Assembly: GCA_016708785.1 (NCBI GenBank)
Contig: JADJFC010000014.1
Coordinates: 124,001-188,000 of the forward strand
Direction of reading: 5' to 3'
DNA: 64,000 nt
Origin: Bacteroidota bacterium
GTDB lineage: Bacteria; Bacteroidota; Bacteroidia; AKYH767-A; 2013-40CM-41-45
Part shown: in pieces, positions 1-8,160 of the stretch
Layout of the letters: each line of letters opens with the position of its first letter
Position numbering within the stretch: position 1 is the first letter of the stretch
Position numbers and translations under genes: made by a program
The notes under the pieces: generated by a model
The model's input: the letters and a program-made list of their open reading frames with translations, nothing else
The model's database searches: none
What the model was told of the DNA's origin: nothing

Positions 1-187
1 ATTAAGAGAATTATTTTTTTCATTTTCTTTTGGATAATAAATTACAAAGACAATTTGGTATCTGCGCAGAATAAATTTGTCTAACAAATATAAAATAATT
101 ATTGAATTAATGATGTGATATCGCTCACGAAATTGATTTCGAAATTATAAATACATCCATTGATGGAATATTTGTCCGAATCACATA

Positions 188-253
188 CGACCCCTCCGGG
201 GTCGATTTGACATACATGGATTTTTCTACCAATATGTGACCCCTCTGGGGTCA
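188..253. repeat. Two short GC-rich hairpins of one repeat family
   Basis: Two copies of a 17-nt inverted repeat lie at 188-204 (cgacccctccggggtcg) and 237-253 (tgacccctctggggtca). They differ by compensating changes at the arm ends, so pairing is kept. A related hairpin is at 9066-9093. They lie in the gene-free stretch downstream of lspA. Function is unknown; a REP-like intergenic element is the likeliest reading. Confidence 0.6.
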
Positions 254-298
254 TGCGAATTATCCTGAGGAAATTGGTGGGGTGTAGTTTGAGGACTT

Positions 299-415
299 CA
301 CTATAGTTGGGGTGTGGTCTGCGCTGCTTCGGTATAGTTGGGGTGTAGTCTGCGTCGCTTCGGTATAGTTGGGGTGTAGTCTGCAGACTACACCCCAACT
401 ATACCGAAGCGACGC
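299..415. repeat. 31-bp tandem repeat ending in a perfect 64-bp palindrome
   Basis: The word tatagttggggtgt recurs at 302, 333 and 364, giving a 31-bp period with slight drift. The last unit runs into its own reverse complement: 352-383 and 384-415 are perfect inverted copies meeting at ctgcag with no loop. No gene is credible in positions 1-500. The structure lies 3' of lspA, so it could end that transcript, but there is no U-tract. A perfect loopless palindrome is also what a chimeric read fold-back would give. Confidence 0.75.
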
Positions 416-518
416 TATTCAGAATCTGTACCATTATGATTGAAAAAATCGCATCAATACAAAATCTATTAAATACGAATTCTATCAAAAATGAAAAATA
501 AGATTCGAATTTATTTTA

Positions 519-1154
519 TCAACCCTGCGGCTGCAGCTCTTCTTCTTTCTGTTTTTCCTCCGCTGTTTTCTCGGAAGTAAATTTATTCTGGAAAATCAAG
601 AGAAGAATAACACCAACTGTAATTGAAGAATCGGCTATATTAAAAATTGGGCGGAAGAAAAGAAAAGTTTCGCCACCCCAGATAGGTAACCAATCCGGAA
701 AGCGGCCACCGACGATTGGAAAATAAAGCATGTCTACAACTTGACCATGAAGAAAATTTGAGTAGCCAAGTCCGGGAGCGAAACGGGCAACACCTTCCAT
801 GCTATCGGTAAACAACATACCATAGAAAGCACTGTCGATGATGTTTCCGATTGCGCCGGCGAAGATCAATGCAAAGCAAGTGATGATCAACTTGTGTGCT
901 TTGTGTTTGATAAGATGAAGGAGATACCAGCCTATTCCCAATGAAGCAACGATACGAAATACACTTAAAAACAATTTACCAAAAGAGCCACCGAATTCAA
1001 GTCCGAAAGCCATTCCATTATTTTCCGTGAAATGAATGCTGAACCATTTTGTGATCTCGTATTCTTGACCAAGATACATGTGAGTCTTGATCCAAATTTT
1101 CACAACCTGATCGATGAAAAGGACTAGAAAAATAATTAATGCAGCACGCTTCAA
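519..1154 (-). CDS. lspA: Lipoprotein signal peptidase (signal peptidase II)
   Basis: This is the inner-membrane aspartic protease that removes the signal peptide from diacylated prolipoproteins. The 211-aa product has the family blocks in order: NNGMAFG at about 45-51, GNIID with catalytic Asp107, VVDMLYFP at about 139-146, and FNIADSS with catalytic Asp175. Hydrophobic segments fit the four-helix topology. The two aspartates are about 68 residues apart, much more than in the enterobacterial enzyme, because of an extra loop; the protein is longer than the usual 160-170 aa. The gene follows the DksA-like gene and ileS on the same strand, a common Bacteroidota order. The C-terminus is a charged Lys/Glu tail. 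Confidence 0.95.
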   Translation of the reverse strand: MKRAALIIFLVLFIDQVVKIWIKTHMYLGQEYEITKWFSIHFTENNGMAFGLEFGGSFGKLFLSVFRIVASLGIGWYLLHLIKHKAHKLIITCFALIFAGAIGNIIDSAFYGMLFTDSMEGVARFAPGLGYSNFLHGQVVDMLYFPIVGGRFPDWLPIWGGETFLFFRPIFNIADSSITVGVILLLIFQNKFTSEKTAEEKQKEEELQPQG

Positions 1155-1180
1155 TTTTTACTTTGTAAGATTATTGTAAG

Positions 1181-1242
1181 TTAAAGGTCAAGGGTCAAAA
1201 GTCACAGTCATCTATGACCTTTAACCCTTGACCTTTGACCCA
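1181..1242. repeat. Dispersed inverted repeat, aaggtcaagggtcaaa family
   Basis: The arm at 1181-1204 (ttaaaggtcaagggtcaaaa...) pairs with 1215-1242 (tgacctttaacccttgacct...). The same word occurs at 16179-16205 with 16282-16309, at 42468-42525, near 48318-48343, at 50602-50630 and at 59421-59445. It fills the gap between lspA and the DksA-like gene, so it could form a hairpin in the transcript. Confidence 0.65.
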
Positions 1243-1247
1243 TTTAA

Positions 1248-2147
1248 TTAGTCTCTGTATTGGTTAAGCTTCGCCTCTATGCTCTGTGTAGTATGAGGAA
1301 CGGCACGCAGACGTTCTTTAGGAATTAATTTTCCTGTCACACGACAAACGCCGTACGTTTTATTTTCTATACGAACCATTGCATTTTCCAATTGCTCGAT
1401 GAATTTTTTCTGACGGCTTGCAAGCTGACCTGCTTCTTCTTTTGCAAGAGAGTCAGAGCCATCTTCAAGTATTTTGAAAGTACTTGCAGTATCATCTGTC
1501 CCATGTTCGTTGGCAGCATGCATTTGAGCTTGTAACAGTCCAAGTTCTTTGCGAGCTTCTTCTAATTTCTTATTGATGATCGCACGGAATTCTTCAAGTT
1601 CTGAATCTGCATAACGCGTTTTACCTGATTCTTCTTGTGCCGGTTTTGGCATATTCAAAGCAGGTTCAGGGCGACGATTAAAAGGAGCAGGACGTCCGAT
1701 TACAGGTCTCTCTTTAGGAGGAGCAGGAATCTCATTGCGTGGTGGCAACTGAGGTTTCTCCACTTTTATTTTCTCTTTCTTTGCGGGTTTTGCAACAGGA
1801 GCTGGTTTAGCAGCTATCGGTTTAGCGACTGCAGTTTTTGCAGGCGCAACAGGAGCTTTCGCAACAACTTTTGGAGCTGCTTTTACAACAGCTGCTTTCG
1901 CAGGAGTTTTAACGGCAACTTTTTTCGCAGGTGCTTTTTTCGCAGGAGTTTTAGCAACTACTTTTTTCACAGGAGCTTTTGCTTTCGCAGGAGCCTTCGC
2001 CGCAACTTTCTTCGCAGGAGCTTTTTTCGCAGGAGCAGCTTTTGCCTTCTTAGCAGGGGCTGACTTTGCTTTTTTCGCAGCAGCAGGCTTCGCTTTTGGC
2101 TTAGAAGCTGCTTTTGATTTTGATTTAATATTAGTCTTCTTACTCAT
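1248..2147 (-). CDS. DksA/TraR-family protein with Ala/Lys/Pro-rich histone-like N-terminus
   Basis: The first ~130 residues are low-complexity Ala-Lys-Pro repeats (AKKAPAKK and similar), resembling the tails of histone H1-like proteins and likely to bind nucleic acid. Residues ~175-299 form the DksA/TraR domain: a coiled coil carrying an acidic DDTAS stretch, then the zinc-finger region GVCRVTGKLIPKERLRAVP. Only one of the four finger cysteines remains (Cys268); the second is Thr and the last pair is replaced by a TTQSIEAK stretch, so zinc is probably not bound by the classical site. DksA acts in the secondary channel of RNA polymerase; whether this variant does is inference. It sits between ileS and lspA on the same strand. 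Confidence 0.85.
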   Translation of the reverse strand: MSKKTNIKSKSKAASKPKAKPAAAKKAKSAPAKKAKAAPAKKAPAKKVAAKAPAKAKAPVKKVVAKTPAKKAPAKKVAVKTPAKAAVVKAAPKVVAKAPVAPAKTAVAKPIAAKPAPVAKPAKKEKIKVEKPQLPPRNEIPAPPKERPVIGRPAPFNRRPEPALNMPKPAQEESGKTRYADSELEEFRAIINKKLEEARKELGLLQAQMHAANEHGTDDTASTFKILEDGSDSLAKEEAGQLASRQKKFIEQLENAMVRIENKTYGVCRVTGKLIPKERLRAVPHTTQSIEAKLNQYRD

Positions 2148-2192
2148 ATGAAAACGTATTGTAAATTGTTGTTTTGATGGCTAAAATCCGCC

Positions 2193-5100
2193 TTAATTAA
2201 GTCCGGATGTGTGTTTTTGAATGATAATCCGCGTTTGTATTTCGTCATCTACCTCCAGATTGACCACATCTTCGCCATCCAGACGGTCAACCAGATCTAA
2301 TTTAGCTGCTAAAATTTCGGCGCAAATATAATCTTTATTATTTATCAGGGAGTTTCTAATTCCTGCATTCTCCAGTACTTTCAGGTCGATCCGGTCAGTC
2401 ACCTCAAAACCGCGCTCTTTGCGGATATTCTGGATTCTGTTGATGAATTCCCTGGCAATTCCCTCCTCTTTCAGCTCCGGAGTCAGGGTGATATCAAGGG
2501 CAACGGTCAGTTTTCCCTCATTAGTAACCTGCCATCCAGGGATATCTTCCGAGCTGATCTCCACATCTTCATCGGTGATGATAATGGTCTGATCCAGCAC
2601 TTCAAATTCGAATTTCTTCTCCGCTTCCAATTCCTGGATCTGTTCCTGTGTCATTGACGCAATACAGGCTGCAACATCTTTCATCAGTCCTCCGACCTTT
2701 TTGCCGAGAACTTTGAAATTCGCTTTGATCTTTTTAACGAGTACGCCTTTGGTGTCGTGGATGTATTCGATCTCTTTTACATTGACTTCAGCAAGGATCA
2801 GATCTTTTACTGCTTCCACTTTTATTTTGAATGATTCATCCAAAACAGGAAGTAAGATTTTATTCAATGGCTGACGAACACGAATGTTTACTTTTTTGCG
2901 TAACGATAAAACCATCGAAGAAATTTGCTGTGCAAGTTCCATTCTCTCTTCAAGTGCTTTGTCGATAATTGCAATATTCAATTCAGGGAAATCTGCCAGA
3001 TGTACCGATGTCGCTTTACGACGATTACTCACATCATTCAAGTCTCGGAATAAACGATCGCTGAAGAATGGAGCAATAGGTGACATTAAAATTGAAACTG
3101 TTTCAAGACACGTATACAAAGTTTGATACGCGGCAATTTTATCTGATGTGTATTCGCCTTTCCAGAAACGTCGGCGACTTAAGCGAACGTACCAGTTGCT
3201 TAAATGCTCCGTCACGAAATCAGAGATCGCTCTTGCTGCACGTGTTGGCTCGTAATCATCGTAACTTTCATCCGCTATTTTTACGAGTGAATTCAATTCA
3301 GACAAGATCCATCGATCAAGTTCTGTTCTGTCAGCAATAGGGATTTCTGTTTCTGCAAAAGTAAATCCGTCGATGTTAGAATACAGAGCAAAGAATGAAT
3401 AGGTGTTATATAATGTCCCAAAGAATTTCCGTTGTACTTCAGAAATTCCTTCGAGATTGAATTTAAGATTGTCCCATGGTTGTGCATTGCTGATCATATA
3501 CCAACGCGTTGCATCGGCACCGTATTTCTCAAGAGTCTCGAATGGATCGACAGCATTTCCTAAACGCTTCGACATTTTATTTCCATTCTTATCGAGCACA
3601 AGTCCGTTACTCACAACATTTTTATAAGCAACAGAATCAAAGAGCATCACTGCAATTGCATGCAAAGTAAAAAACCATCCACGTGTCTGATCGACACCTT
3701 CAGCGATGAAGTCTGCAGGAAACGCCTTTTGAAATTCATTCGCATTCTCGAATGGGAAATGCCATTGAGCATACGGCATAGCACCTGAATCAAACCATAC
3801 ATCGATCAGATCAAGCTCGCGCTGCATCTTTTTTCCTGAAGCAGAAACTAAAACAATTTCATCGACATACGGACGATGCAATTCGAATTGTCCTCCGCTA
3901 ATGCGTGCTGCCTTTACAGGATTTGTTTTCATGAAACCGGCGGCGACAGATTTTTCTACTTCTTCTTCCAGCTGAGCAACAGAACCAATGCAGATCTGTT
4001 CGCTGTAATCATCATTCGCCCACAGCGGAAGAGGAATTCCCCAGAAGCGTGAACGAGAAAGATTCCAATCAACAAGATTCTCCAGCCAGTTTCCGAAACG
4101 TCCGGTACCGGTTGATTCCGGTTTCCAGTTGATCGTTTTGTTCAATTCGACCATTCTTTCTTTCGCAGCAGTAGTGCGAATGAACCATGAGTCGAGCGGA
4201 TAATATAGAATTGGTTTGTCTGTTCTCCAGCAATGCGGATAAGTATGTTCGTAACGTTCAGACTTGAATGCTTTACCTTCTTTTTTTAATTTGATAACGA
4301 GACGTTCATCGACAGAAAGATATTTTTCGCCGCCTTGTTTTTTTATTTCGATTGCTTTTTCTTCATCGGTCAGATAAGCTTCCTTCACATATTCTCCTGC
4401 GAAATCTGTAACTTCATCAATGAATCTTCCTTGTTTATCTACCAGTGTAAGTGAACCGATTCCATTTTGTTTCGCAACACGAAAATCGTCTGCACCGAAA
4501 CTTGGAGCGATGTGAACGATACCTGTTCCGTCTTCAGTTGTAACGAAGTCACCAACTAAAACCCGGAATGCATCGCCATCTGTTGGTTGTGCATAAGGAA
4601 GCAATTGTTCGTATGTTGTTCCTTCAAGTTCTTTCCCTGTTACTTCACCTAGTATTTCGAATGGAATTGCTTTATCACCGGCTTTATAATCTTCGAATGA
4701 TAGTTCAGCATTTTTTTCGGGAAAATATTTGTTAAGTAAATCTTTCGCAAGAATTACGATCACACTATGATCAGTATTCGGCGTAAAGGTTTTTATAGCG
4801 ACATATTTTATTTTCGCCCCAACAGCCAAAGCAGTATTCGAAGGCAACGTCCAAGGCGTAGTCGTCCACGCCATAAAATAAACTTTGCCGGTTTTAATTG
4901 CCTCTTCAATTCCTGGAACTTTGCTTGTCCCTTTGGGGAACTTTAAACTTTGAACTCGAAACATCGCCACCGCCGAAGTATCCTTCACCATCTTATACGT
5001 CCCCGGCTGATTCAACTCATGCGAAGAAAGTCCGGTACCTGCAGCAGGTGAATAGGGTTGAATTGTAAATCCTTTATACAAAAGTCCTTTATCATAAAAC

Positions 5101-5597
5101 TTCTGCAACAGATTCCAGCACGATTCAATGTAATCATTTTCGAAAGTCACATATGGATTATCGAGGTCGACCCAGTAACCCATTTTACGAGTGAGGTCAT
5201 GCCAGATATCCTTGTACTTCATTACCTCCTTGCGGCAGGCTTTGTTGTAATCTTCGATAGAAATTGTTTTGCCGATATCGTCTTTGCGGATTCCCAGCGT
5301 TTTCTCAACAGAAAGTTCGATTGGTAACCCGTGAGTATCCCAACCACCTTTACGTTTTACTTGAAAACCTTTGAGTGTTTTATAGCGACAAAAAATGTCT
5401 TTGATCGAACGCGCCATGACGTGATGAATTCCCGGTAATCCGTTAGCGGACGGTGGGCCTTCATAGAAATTGAATGCCGGTCGACCTTCACGGGAAGTGA
5501 TGCTGGCTTCAAAAGTCTTCTCATTTTCCCAGGTTTTTAGGACTTCTTTTCCTAGTTCGCTGAGGTTGAGTTGGTTGTATTCGGGGTATTTAGACAT
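2193..5597 (-). CDS. ileS: Isoleucyl-tRNA synthetase
   Basis: This class Ia synthetase charges tRNA-Ile in the cytoplasm. The 1134-aa product has the Bacteroidota form of the HIGH motif (SANGLPGIHH, about 50-59), the editing domain in the middle, and KMSKR at about 670-674, followed by the anticodon-binding domain. The length fits the long clade of bacterial/eukaryote-like enzymes. The start MSKYPEYNQL is supported by a TACTTTTG box upstream. The DksA-like gene and lspA follow on the same strand with short gaps, so cotranscription is plausible. Confidence 0.97.
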   Translation of the reverse strand: MSKYPEYNQLNLSELGKEVLKTWENEKTFEASITSREGRPAFNFYEGPPSANGLPGIHHVMARSIKDIFCRYKTLKGFQVKRKGGWDTHGLPIELSVEKTLGIRKDDIGKTISIEDYNKACRKEVMKYKDIWHDLTRKMGYWVDLDNPYVTFENDYIESCWNLLQKFYDKGLLYKGFTIQPYSPAAGTGLSSHELNQPGTYKMVKDTSAVAMFRVQSLKFPKGTSKVPGIEEAIKTGKVYFMAWTTTPWTLPSNTALAVGAKIKYVAIKTFTPNTDHSVIVILAKDLLNKYFPEKNAELSFEDYKAGDKAIPFEILGEVTGKELEGTTYEQLLPYAQPTDGDAFRVLVGDFVTTEDGTGIVHIAPSFGADDFRVAKQNGIGSLTLVDKQGRFIDEVTDFAGEYVKEAYLTDEEKAIEIKKQGGEKYLSVDERLVIKLKKEGKAFKSERYEHTYPHCWRTDKPILYYPLDSWFIRTTAAKERMVELNKTINWKPESTGTGRFGNWLENLVDWNLSRSRFWGIPLPLWANDDYSEQICIGSVAQLEEEVEKSVAAGFMKTNPVKAARISGGQFELHRPYVDEIVLVSASGKKMQRELDLIDVWFDSGAMPYAQWHFPFENANEFQKAFPADFIAEGVDQTRGWFFTLHAIAVMLFDSVAYKNVVSNGLVLDKNGNKMSKRLGNAVDPFETLEKYGADATRWYMISNAQPWDNLKFNLEGISEVQRKFFGTLYNTYSFFALYSNIDGFTFAETEIPIADRTELDRWILSELNSLVKIADESYDDYEPTRAARAISDFVTEHLSNWYVRLSRRRFWKGEYTSDKIAAYQTLYTCLETVSILMSPIAPFFSDRLFRDLNDVSNRRKATSVHLADFPELNIAIIDKALEERMELAQQISSMVLSLRKKVNIRVRQPLNKILLPVLDESFKIKVEAVKDLILAEVNVKEIEYIHDTKGVLVKKIKANFKVLGKKVGGLMKDVAACIASMTQEQIQELEAEKKFEFEVLDQTIIITDEDVEISSEDIPGWQVTNEGKLTVALDITLTPELKEEGIAREFINRIQNIRKERGFEVTDRIDLKVLENAGIRNSLINNKDYICAEILAAKLDLVDRLDGEDVVNLEVDDEIQTRIIIQKHTSGLN

Positions 5598-5616
5598 ACT
5601 TTGTTCAAAATGGGGG

Positions 5617-5624
5617 CAAAAGTA
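5617..5624 (-). promoter_or_regulatory. Bacteroidota -7 promoter box upstream of ileS
   Basis: Read on the minus strand the sequence is TACTTTTG, matching TAnnTTTG, the known -7 element of the Bacteroidota primary sigma factor. It ends about 19 nt before the ileS ATG. No clear -33 TTTG was found at the right distance. Confidence 0.5.
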
Positions 5625-5763
5625 GGAAAAAAAAGGGAGAAAAAGTGGTTTTGAACCAGGTGATGTATAACAGAAGTGTCAGTCACAGTGCCAGAATCAG
5701 AGATCAGTTTATTGGTAGCTGACCCCATCATTGAGAATGGCCGTAAAAATTAATTAAAATAAA

Positions 5764-5793
5764 AAACGGGATATCAAAACTGACATCCCGTTT
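5764..5793 (-). terminator. Rho-independent terminator of the 5814-6299 lipoprotein gene
   Basis: On the minus strand aaacgggatgtca pairs with tgatatcccgttt and is followed by a T-rich stretch. It begins about 20 nt after the stop codon of the lipoprotein gene. The rest of the ileS to lipoprotein gap (5598-5763) shows nothing else recognisable. Confidence 0.7.
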
Positions 5794-5813
5794 CAAAAAA
5801 ATTCTTTAATCGC

Positions 5814-6299
5814 TTATTGTTTTGTATATGTTCTTGTAAAAACATAAGTAGTTGCACCTACTGTCAAGCTTTCATTAAGTGTTAGAGTAGTTGCATTTAA
5901 AGTAACAATGGTATGTTCATTAGCAGAACCAACTGAAGGTGTTCTTGTAATAGTTGTTTCACCACTGTTGAATGCCCATGTTCCTGATTCTTTTGTTTGA
6001 GGATCTCCTGCTGAACATTTTGAAGCGCCTTCATCAATTGTATAAGTATTTGTTGTTGTATAAACCGTAATATCATCAAGTGAACATGGGGGAACGCAAC
6101 CAAGTAGGTTTGTCATCGGTGTTCCACATAAATTATATGCAGGATTAACGGTATAAGCAGTAAGCTTCCAATTTTTGTCGATCAATAATGTCTTGTTTGT
6201 CGAAGTTGTCGGAGTAGTTGTTGGTTCTTCTTCATCCTTCTTACAACCGTTGAATAATGTAGTTGCCAAAAGACATACTAAGAGAAATTTGAGTTTCAT
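5814..6299 (-). CDS. Secreted lipoprotein, lipocalin-like
   Basis: The 161-aa product starts with a lipoprotein signal peptide ending in LFNGC, with Cys19 as lipidation site, followed by KKDEEE. An acidic/lysine stretch just after the cysteine is the Bacteroidota signal for export to the outer surface. A Thr-rich linker follows, then a small domain with a W-x-L-T-A-Y start and regular beta-strand patterns ending in YVFTRTY, typical of small lipocalin-like domains of this phylum. Four to five cysteines in the middle may form disulfides. A TACATTTG promoter box lies at 6326-6333 on the minus strand. The ligand is unknown. Confidence 0.75.
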   Translation of the reverse strand: MKLKFLLVCLLATTLFNGCKKDEEEPTTTPTTSTNKTLLIDKNWKLTAYTVNPAYNLCGTPMTNLLGCVPPCSLDDITVYTTTNTYTIDEGASKCSAGDPQTKESGTWAFNSGETTITRTPSVGSANEHTIVTLNATTLTLNESLTVGATTYVFTRTYTKQ

Positions 6300-6425
6300 A
6301 GCTGAGGGTTAGTTTTTTAGAGTGGCAAATGTAGGTTAATATCCATTCTGATTCAAATAAAAAGAGCCTTTGATCAGGTAAAAACGTTGTTTTTTATCCT
6401 ATTTTTGCATCATAAACAGAAAATT

Positions 6426-6842
6426 ATGTCAGACCAGATCAATTCTTCAAAAGCACCGGAACCCGTAGGATTGTATCCGCATGCGCGTCGTGTCGGGAAT
6501 TTACTTTTTTTGTCAGGAGTTGGTCCACGTGAACGAGGAACAAAAAAAATTCCGGGTGTTGAACTGGATTCGAATAACAATATTGTCAGTTATGATATTG
6601 CAGCGCAATGTCACTCTGTTTTCAAAAATGTAAAACACATTCTTGAAGATGCCGGCAGTTCGTGGTCACAGATCATCGACGTGACGGTCTTTCTCACGAA
6701 TATGAAAGATGATTTTCCAATCTACAATAAGATCTGGGCAGAATACTTTAGTGAAAATCCGCCGTGTAGAACGACGCTTGAAATTAATTGCTTACCGACT
6801 CCAATTGGAATTGAATTAAAAGTGATCGCTGAAATCAAATAA
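6426..6842 (+). CDS. RidA/YjgF/UK114-family deaminase, possibly 2-aminomuconate deaminase
   Basis: The 138-aa protein has the whole RidA fold, including the end CRTTLEINCLPTPIGIELKVIAE, in which the Arg of RTT is the substrate-carboxylate binding Arg of RidA enzymes. RidA proteins hydrolyse reactive imine/enamine intermediates. The N-terminus APEPVGLYPHARRVGNLLFL with SGVGPR resembles the branch containing 2-aminomuconate deaminase of kynurenine breakdown, but no other gene of that pathway is nearby. ATG 6426 is chosen over an upstream in-frame ATG at 6387 because a TATTTTTG promoter box lies at 6400-6407, inside the longer reading. It is monocistronic, facing away from the lipoprotein gene. 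Confidence 0.85.
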   Translation: MSDQINSSKAPEPVGLYPHARRVGNLLFLSGVGPRERGTKKIPGVELDSNNNIVSYDIAAQCHSVFKNVKHILEDAGSSWSQIIDVTVFLTNMKDDFPIYNKIWAEYFSENPPCRTTLEINCLPTPIGIELKVIAEIK

Positions 6843-6854
6843 TAGTGAAATAAT

Positions 6855-7055
6855 GCCACGAATGCACGAATAATGATTCTTGGTAATAGTATAATTGCCA
6901 CGAATGCACGAATAATGATTTGTGGTAATAGTTTGATTGCCACGAATGCACGAATGATGATTTGTGGCACTAGTAAAATTGCCACGAATACACGAATAAT
7001 GATTCGTGTATCGTGGCAATTATATTAGTGGCAATTATATTAGTGGCAATTAAAC
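6855..7055. repeat. Four 42-bp tandem repeats with hairpin-forming ends
   Basis: The word gccacgaatgcacgaat starts at 6855, 6897, 6939 and 6981, an exact 42-bp period. The last unit closes into a hairpin (gccacgaatacacgaat against attcgtgtatcgtggc), followed by two copies of a 15-bp unit (agtggcaattatatt) at 7028-7057. It lies between two convergent genes. The small frames that cross it are not coding. The same gccacgaat word is part of the hairpin at 60057-60152. Confidence 0.8.
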
Positions 7056-7061
7056 TATTCG

Positions 7062-7671
7062 TTAATTGTTAACTACGAGTTTCCCGGTGTATTCCTGCCT
7101 TCCATTCGATTGAAGCGAATAAAAATAAACTCCGGCTTCGACTGAAATAGAAAAATTGTTTTCTGTTGAAGAAACTTTTCTGGAGATGATTTCTTTTCCA
7201 CTCACATCATAAAGAACAAACTGAAATTCATTGGTAAGATTTGATATCCTAATATTTTCTTTATTTAGAAATACAATTGGTTTTGCTTTTGTAATCAGGT
7301 CGACACCTGTACCTAATGAAACTGTAAACTGAAAATCAGCTGAATCAATTTTAAGAAACTCGGAACAATTTCCTAAGCTATCGTAAGTTCCTTGAAAAAG
7401 GTTTGCAGTAACATTGTAAGTACCTGCCGCTAAAACTCCTATTGGCAAGGTGTCTATACCAGGGCACATGACTGTAAGCATTCCCGGACAATGGTAGTGA
7501 TTGGTAACGATATTATTTCCTGTCATTGTAAAATTTTATATAGCTGCCAATTACAGATACTGTATCAGTATCTGTTGGTGGGTTTGGACTGACACCAACG
7601 TATTGAAATCCTTGTCCAAAAGAATGGTGACTTAAAATGAAAATCGCCGAGAAGAGTAGTAGTTTTTTCAT
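7062..7671 (-). CDS. Secreted protein with type IX secretion C-terminal domain, frameshifted
   Basis: The gene begins with ATG at 7671: MKKLLLFSAIFILSHHSFGQ is a Sec signal peptide. Translation continues through a TDTDTVSVIGSYIKF stretch, then stops. The remaining 154 aa, beginning TGNNIVTNHYHCPG, are in another frame. Removing one base from the A4/T4 run at 7530-7537 joins the two without an internal stop. The last ~75 residues (FVLYDVSGKEI...EAGVYFYSLQSNG...KLVVNN) are a type A T9SS sorting domain, so the protein should cross the outer membrane and be anchored or released. The function of the ~110-aa passenger is unknown. The frameshift is probably a sequencing error. Confidence 0.75.
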
Positions 7672-7776
7672 GACATATTAGAGTTAGTAAAACGAAGTTA
7701 AAAAATTATTTTATAAAATAAAAGGGTGGGTCGATCACTGCTAATTCCTTGAAAAATATTGTAAAATCAAGCTAAA

Positions 7777-8160
7777 TCAGGCAACCAATTCGTTAAAAAG
7801 TCGGTGTAAAGTAGCATCCAGATCATTAGAAAAACCGGGATGGGGTCGAGAAGTCTGCAATACGGAACTGCGTACTGCAGTAAGCCACCTAAAGCGTGAA
7901 GGAACATCCATCTTAGCAATTGGTCCGCCTGTTTCGTCACCGTTGTTTATTTTTTCGAAAGCATGCAGATAATTCTGAATTTGTTCAATGTCCAATTCAT
8001 TTGCAAAACATTGAAGTTTGGAGACGTCAAGACTACATTTTGATTTGAGGTAACCGGACTTTTTTGAAAAAAGTACGATACCAACATTGATGAATTCTTC
8101 GCGTTCCACTTTAGGAACGATCCGAATCACAGCATATTCATATAAGTGTTTTTCTTGCAT
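7777..8160 (-). CDS. DUF3037 family protein
   Basis: The 127-aa protein has the DUF3037 pattern YEYAVIRIVPKVEREEFINV at the N-terminus, then a region with cysteines and a C-terminal RFRWLTAVRSSVLQTSRPHP segment. Its biochemical role is not known. Its start overlaps the end of the HipA-like gene by 23 bp, so the two are cotranslated. The pairing of DUF3037 with a HipA-like kinase domain is seen in many bacteria, which suggests a joint function. Confidence 0.8.
   Translation of the reverse strand: MQEKHLYEYAVIRIVPKVEREEFINVGIVLFSKKSGYLKSKCSLDVSKLQCFANELDIEQIQNYLHAFEKINNGDETGGPIAKMDVPSRFRWLTAVRSSVLQTSRPHPGFSNDLDATLHRLFNELVA

Noticed and set aside
99..398. A 99-codon frame on the minus strand
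   Set aside because: It runs through the tandem repeat and palindrome and has no gene-like composition or start signal.
1635..2063. A 142-codon frame on the plus strand
   Set aside because: It is the mirror of the Ala-Lys-Pro repeats of the DksA-like gene; its Arg/Ser/Phe-rich product is an artefact.
6722..7019. Two overlapping small frames on the minus strand
   Set aside because: They translate the 42-bp repeat units and share no features with real proteins.
6855..7022. Possible CRISPR array
   Set aside because: The repeats are contiguous with near-identical whole units; there are no unique spacers and no cas genes.
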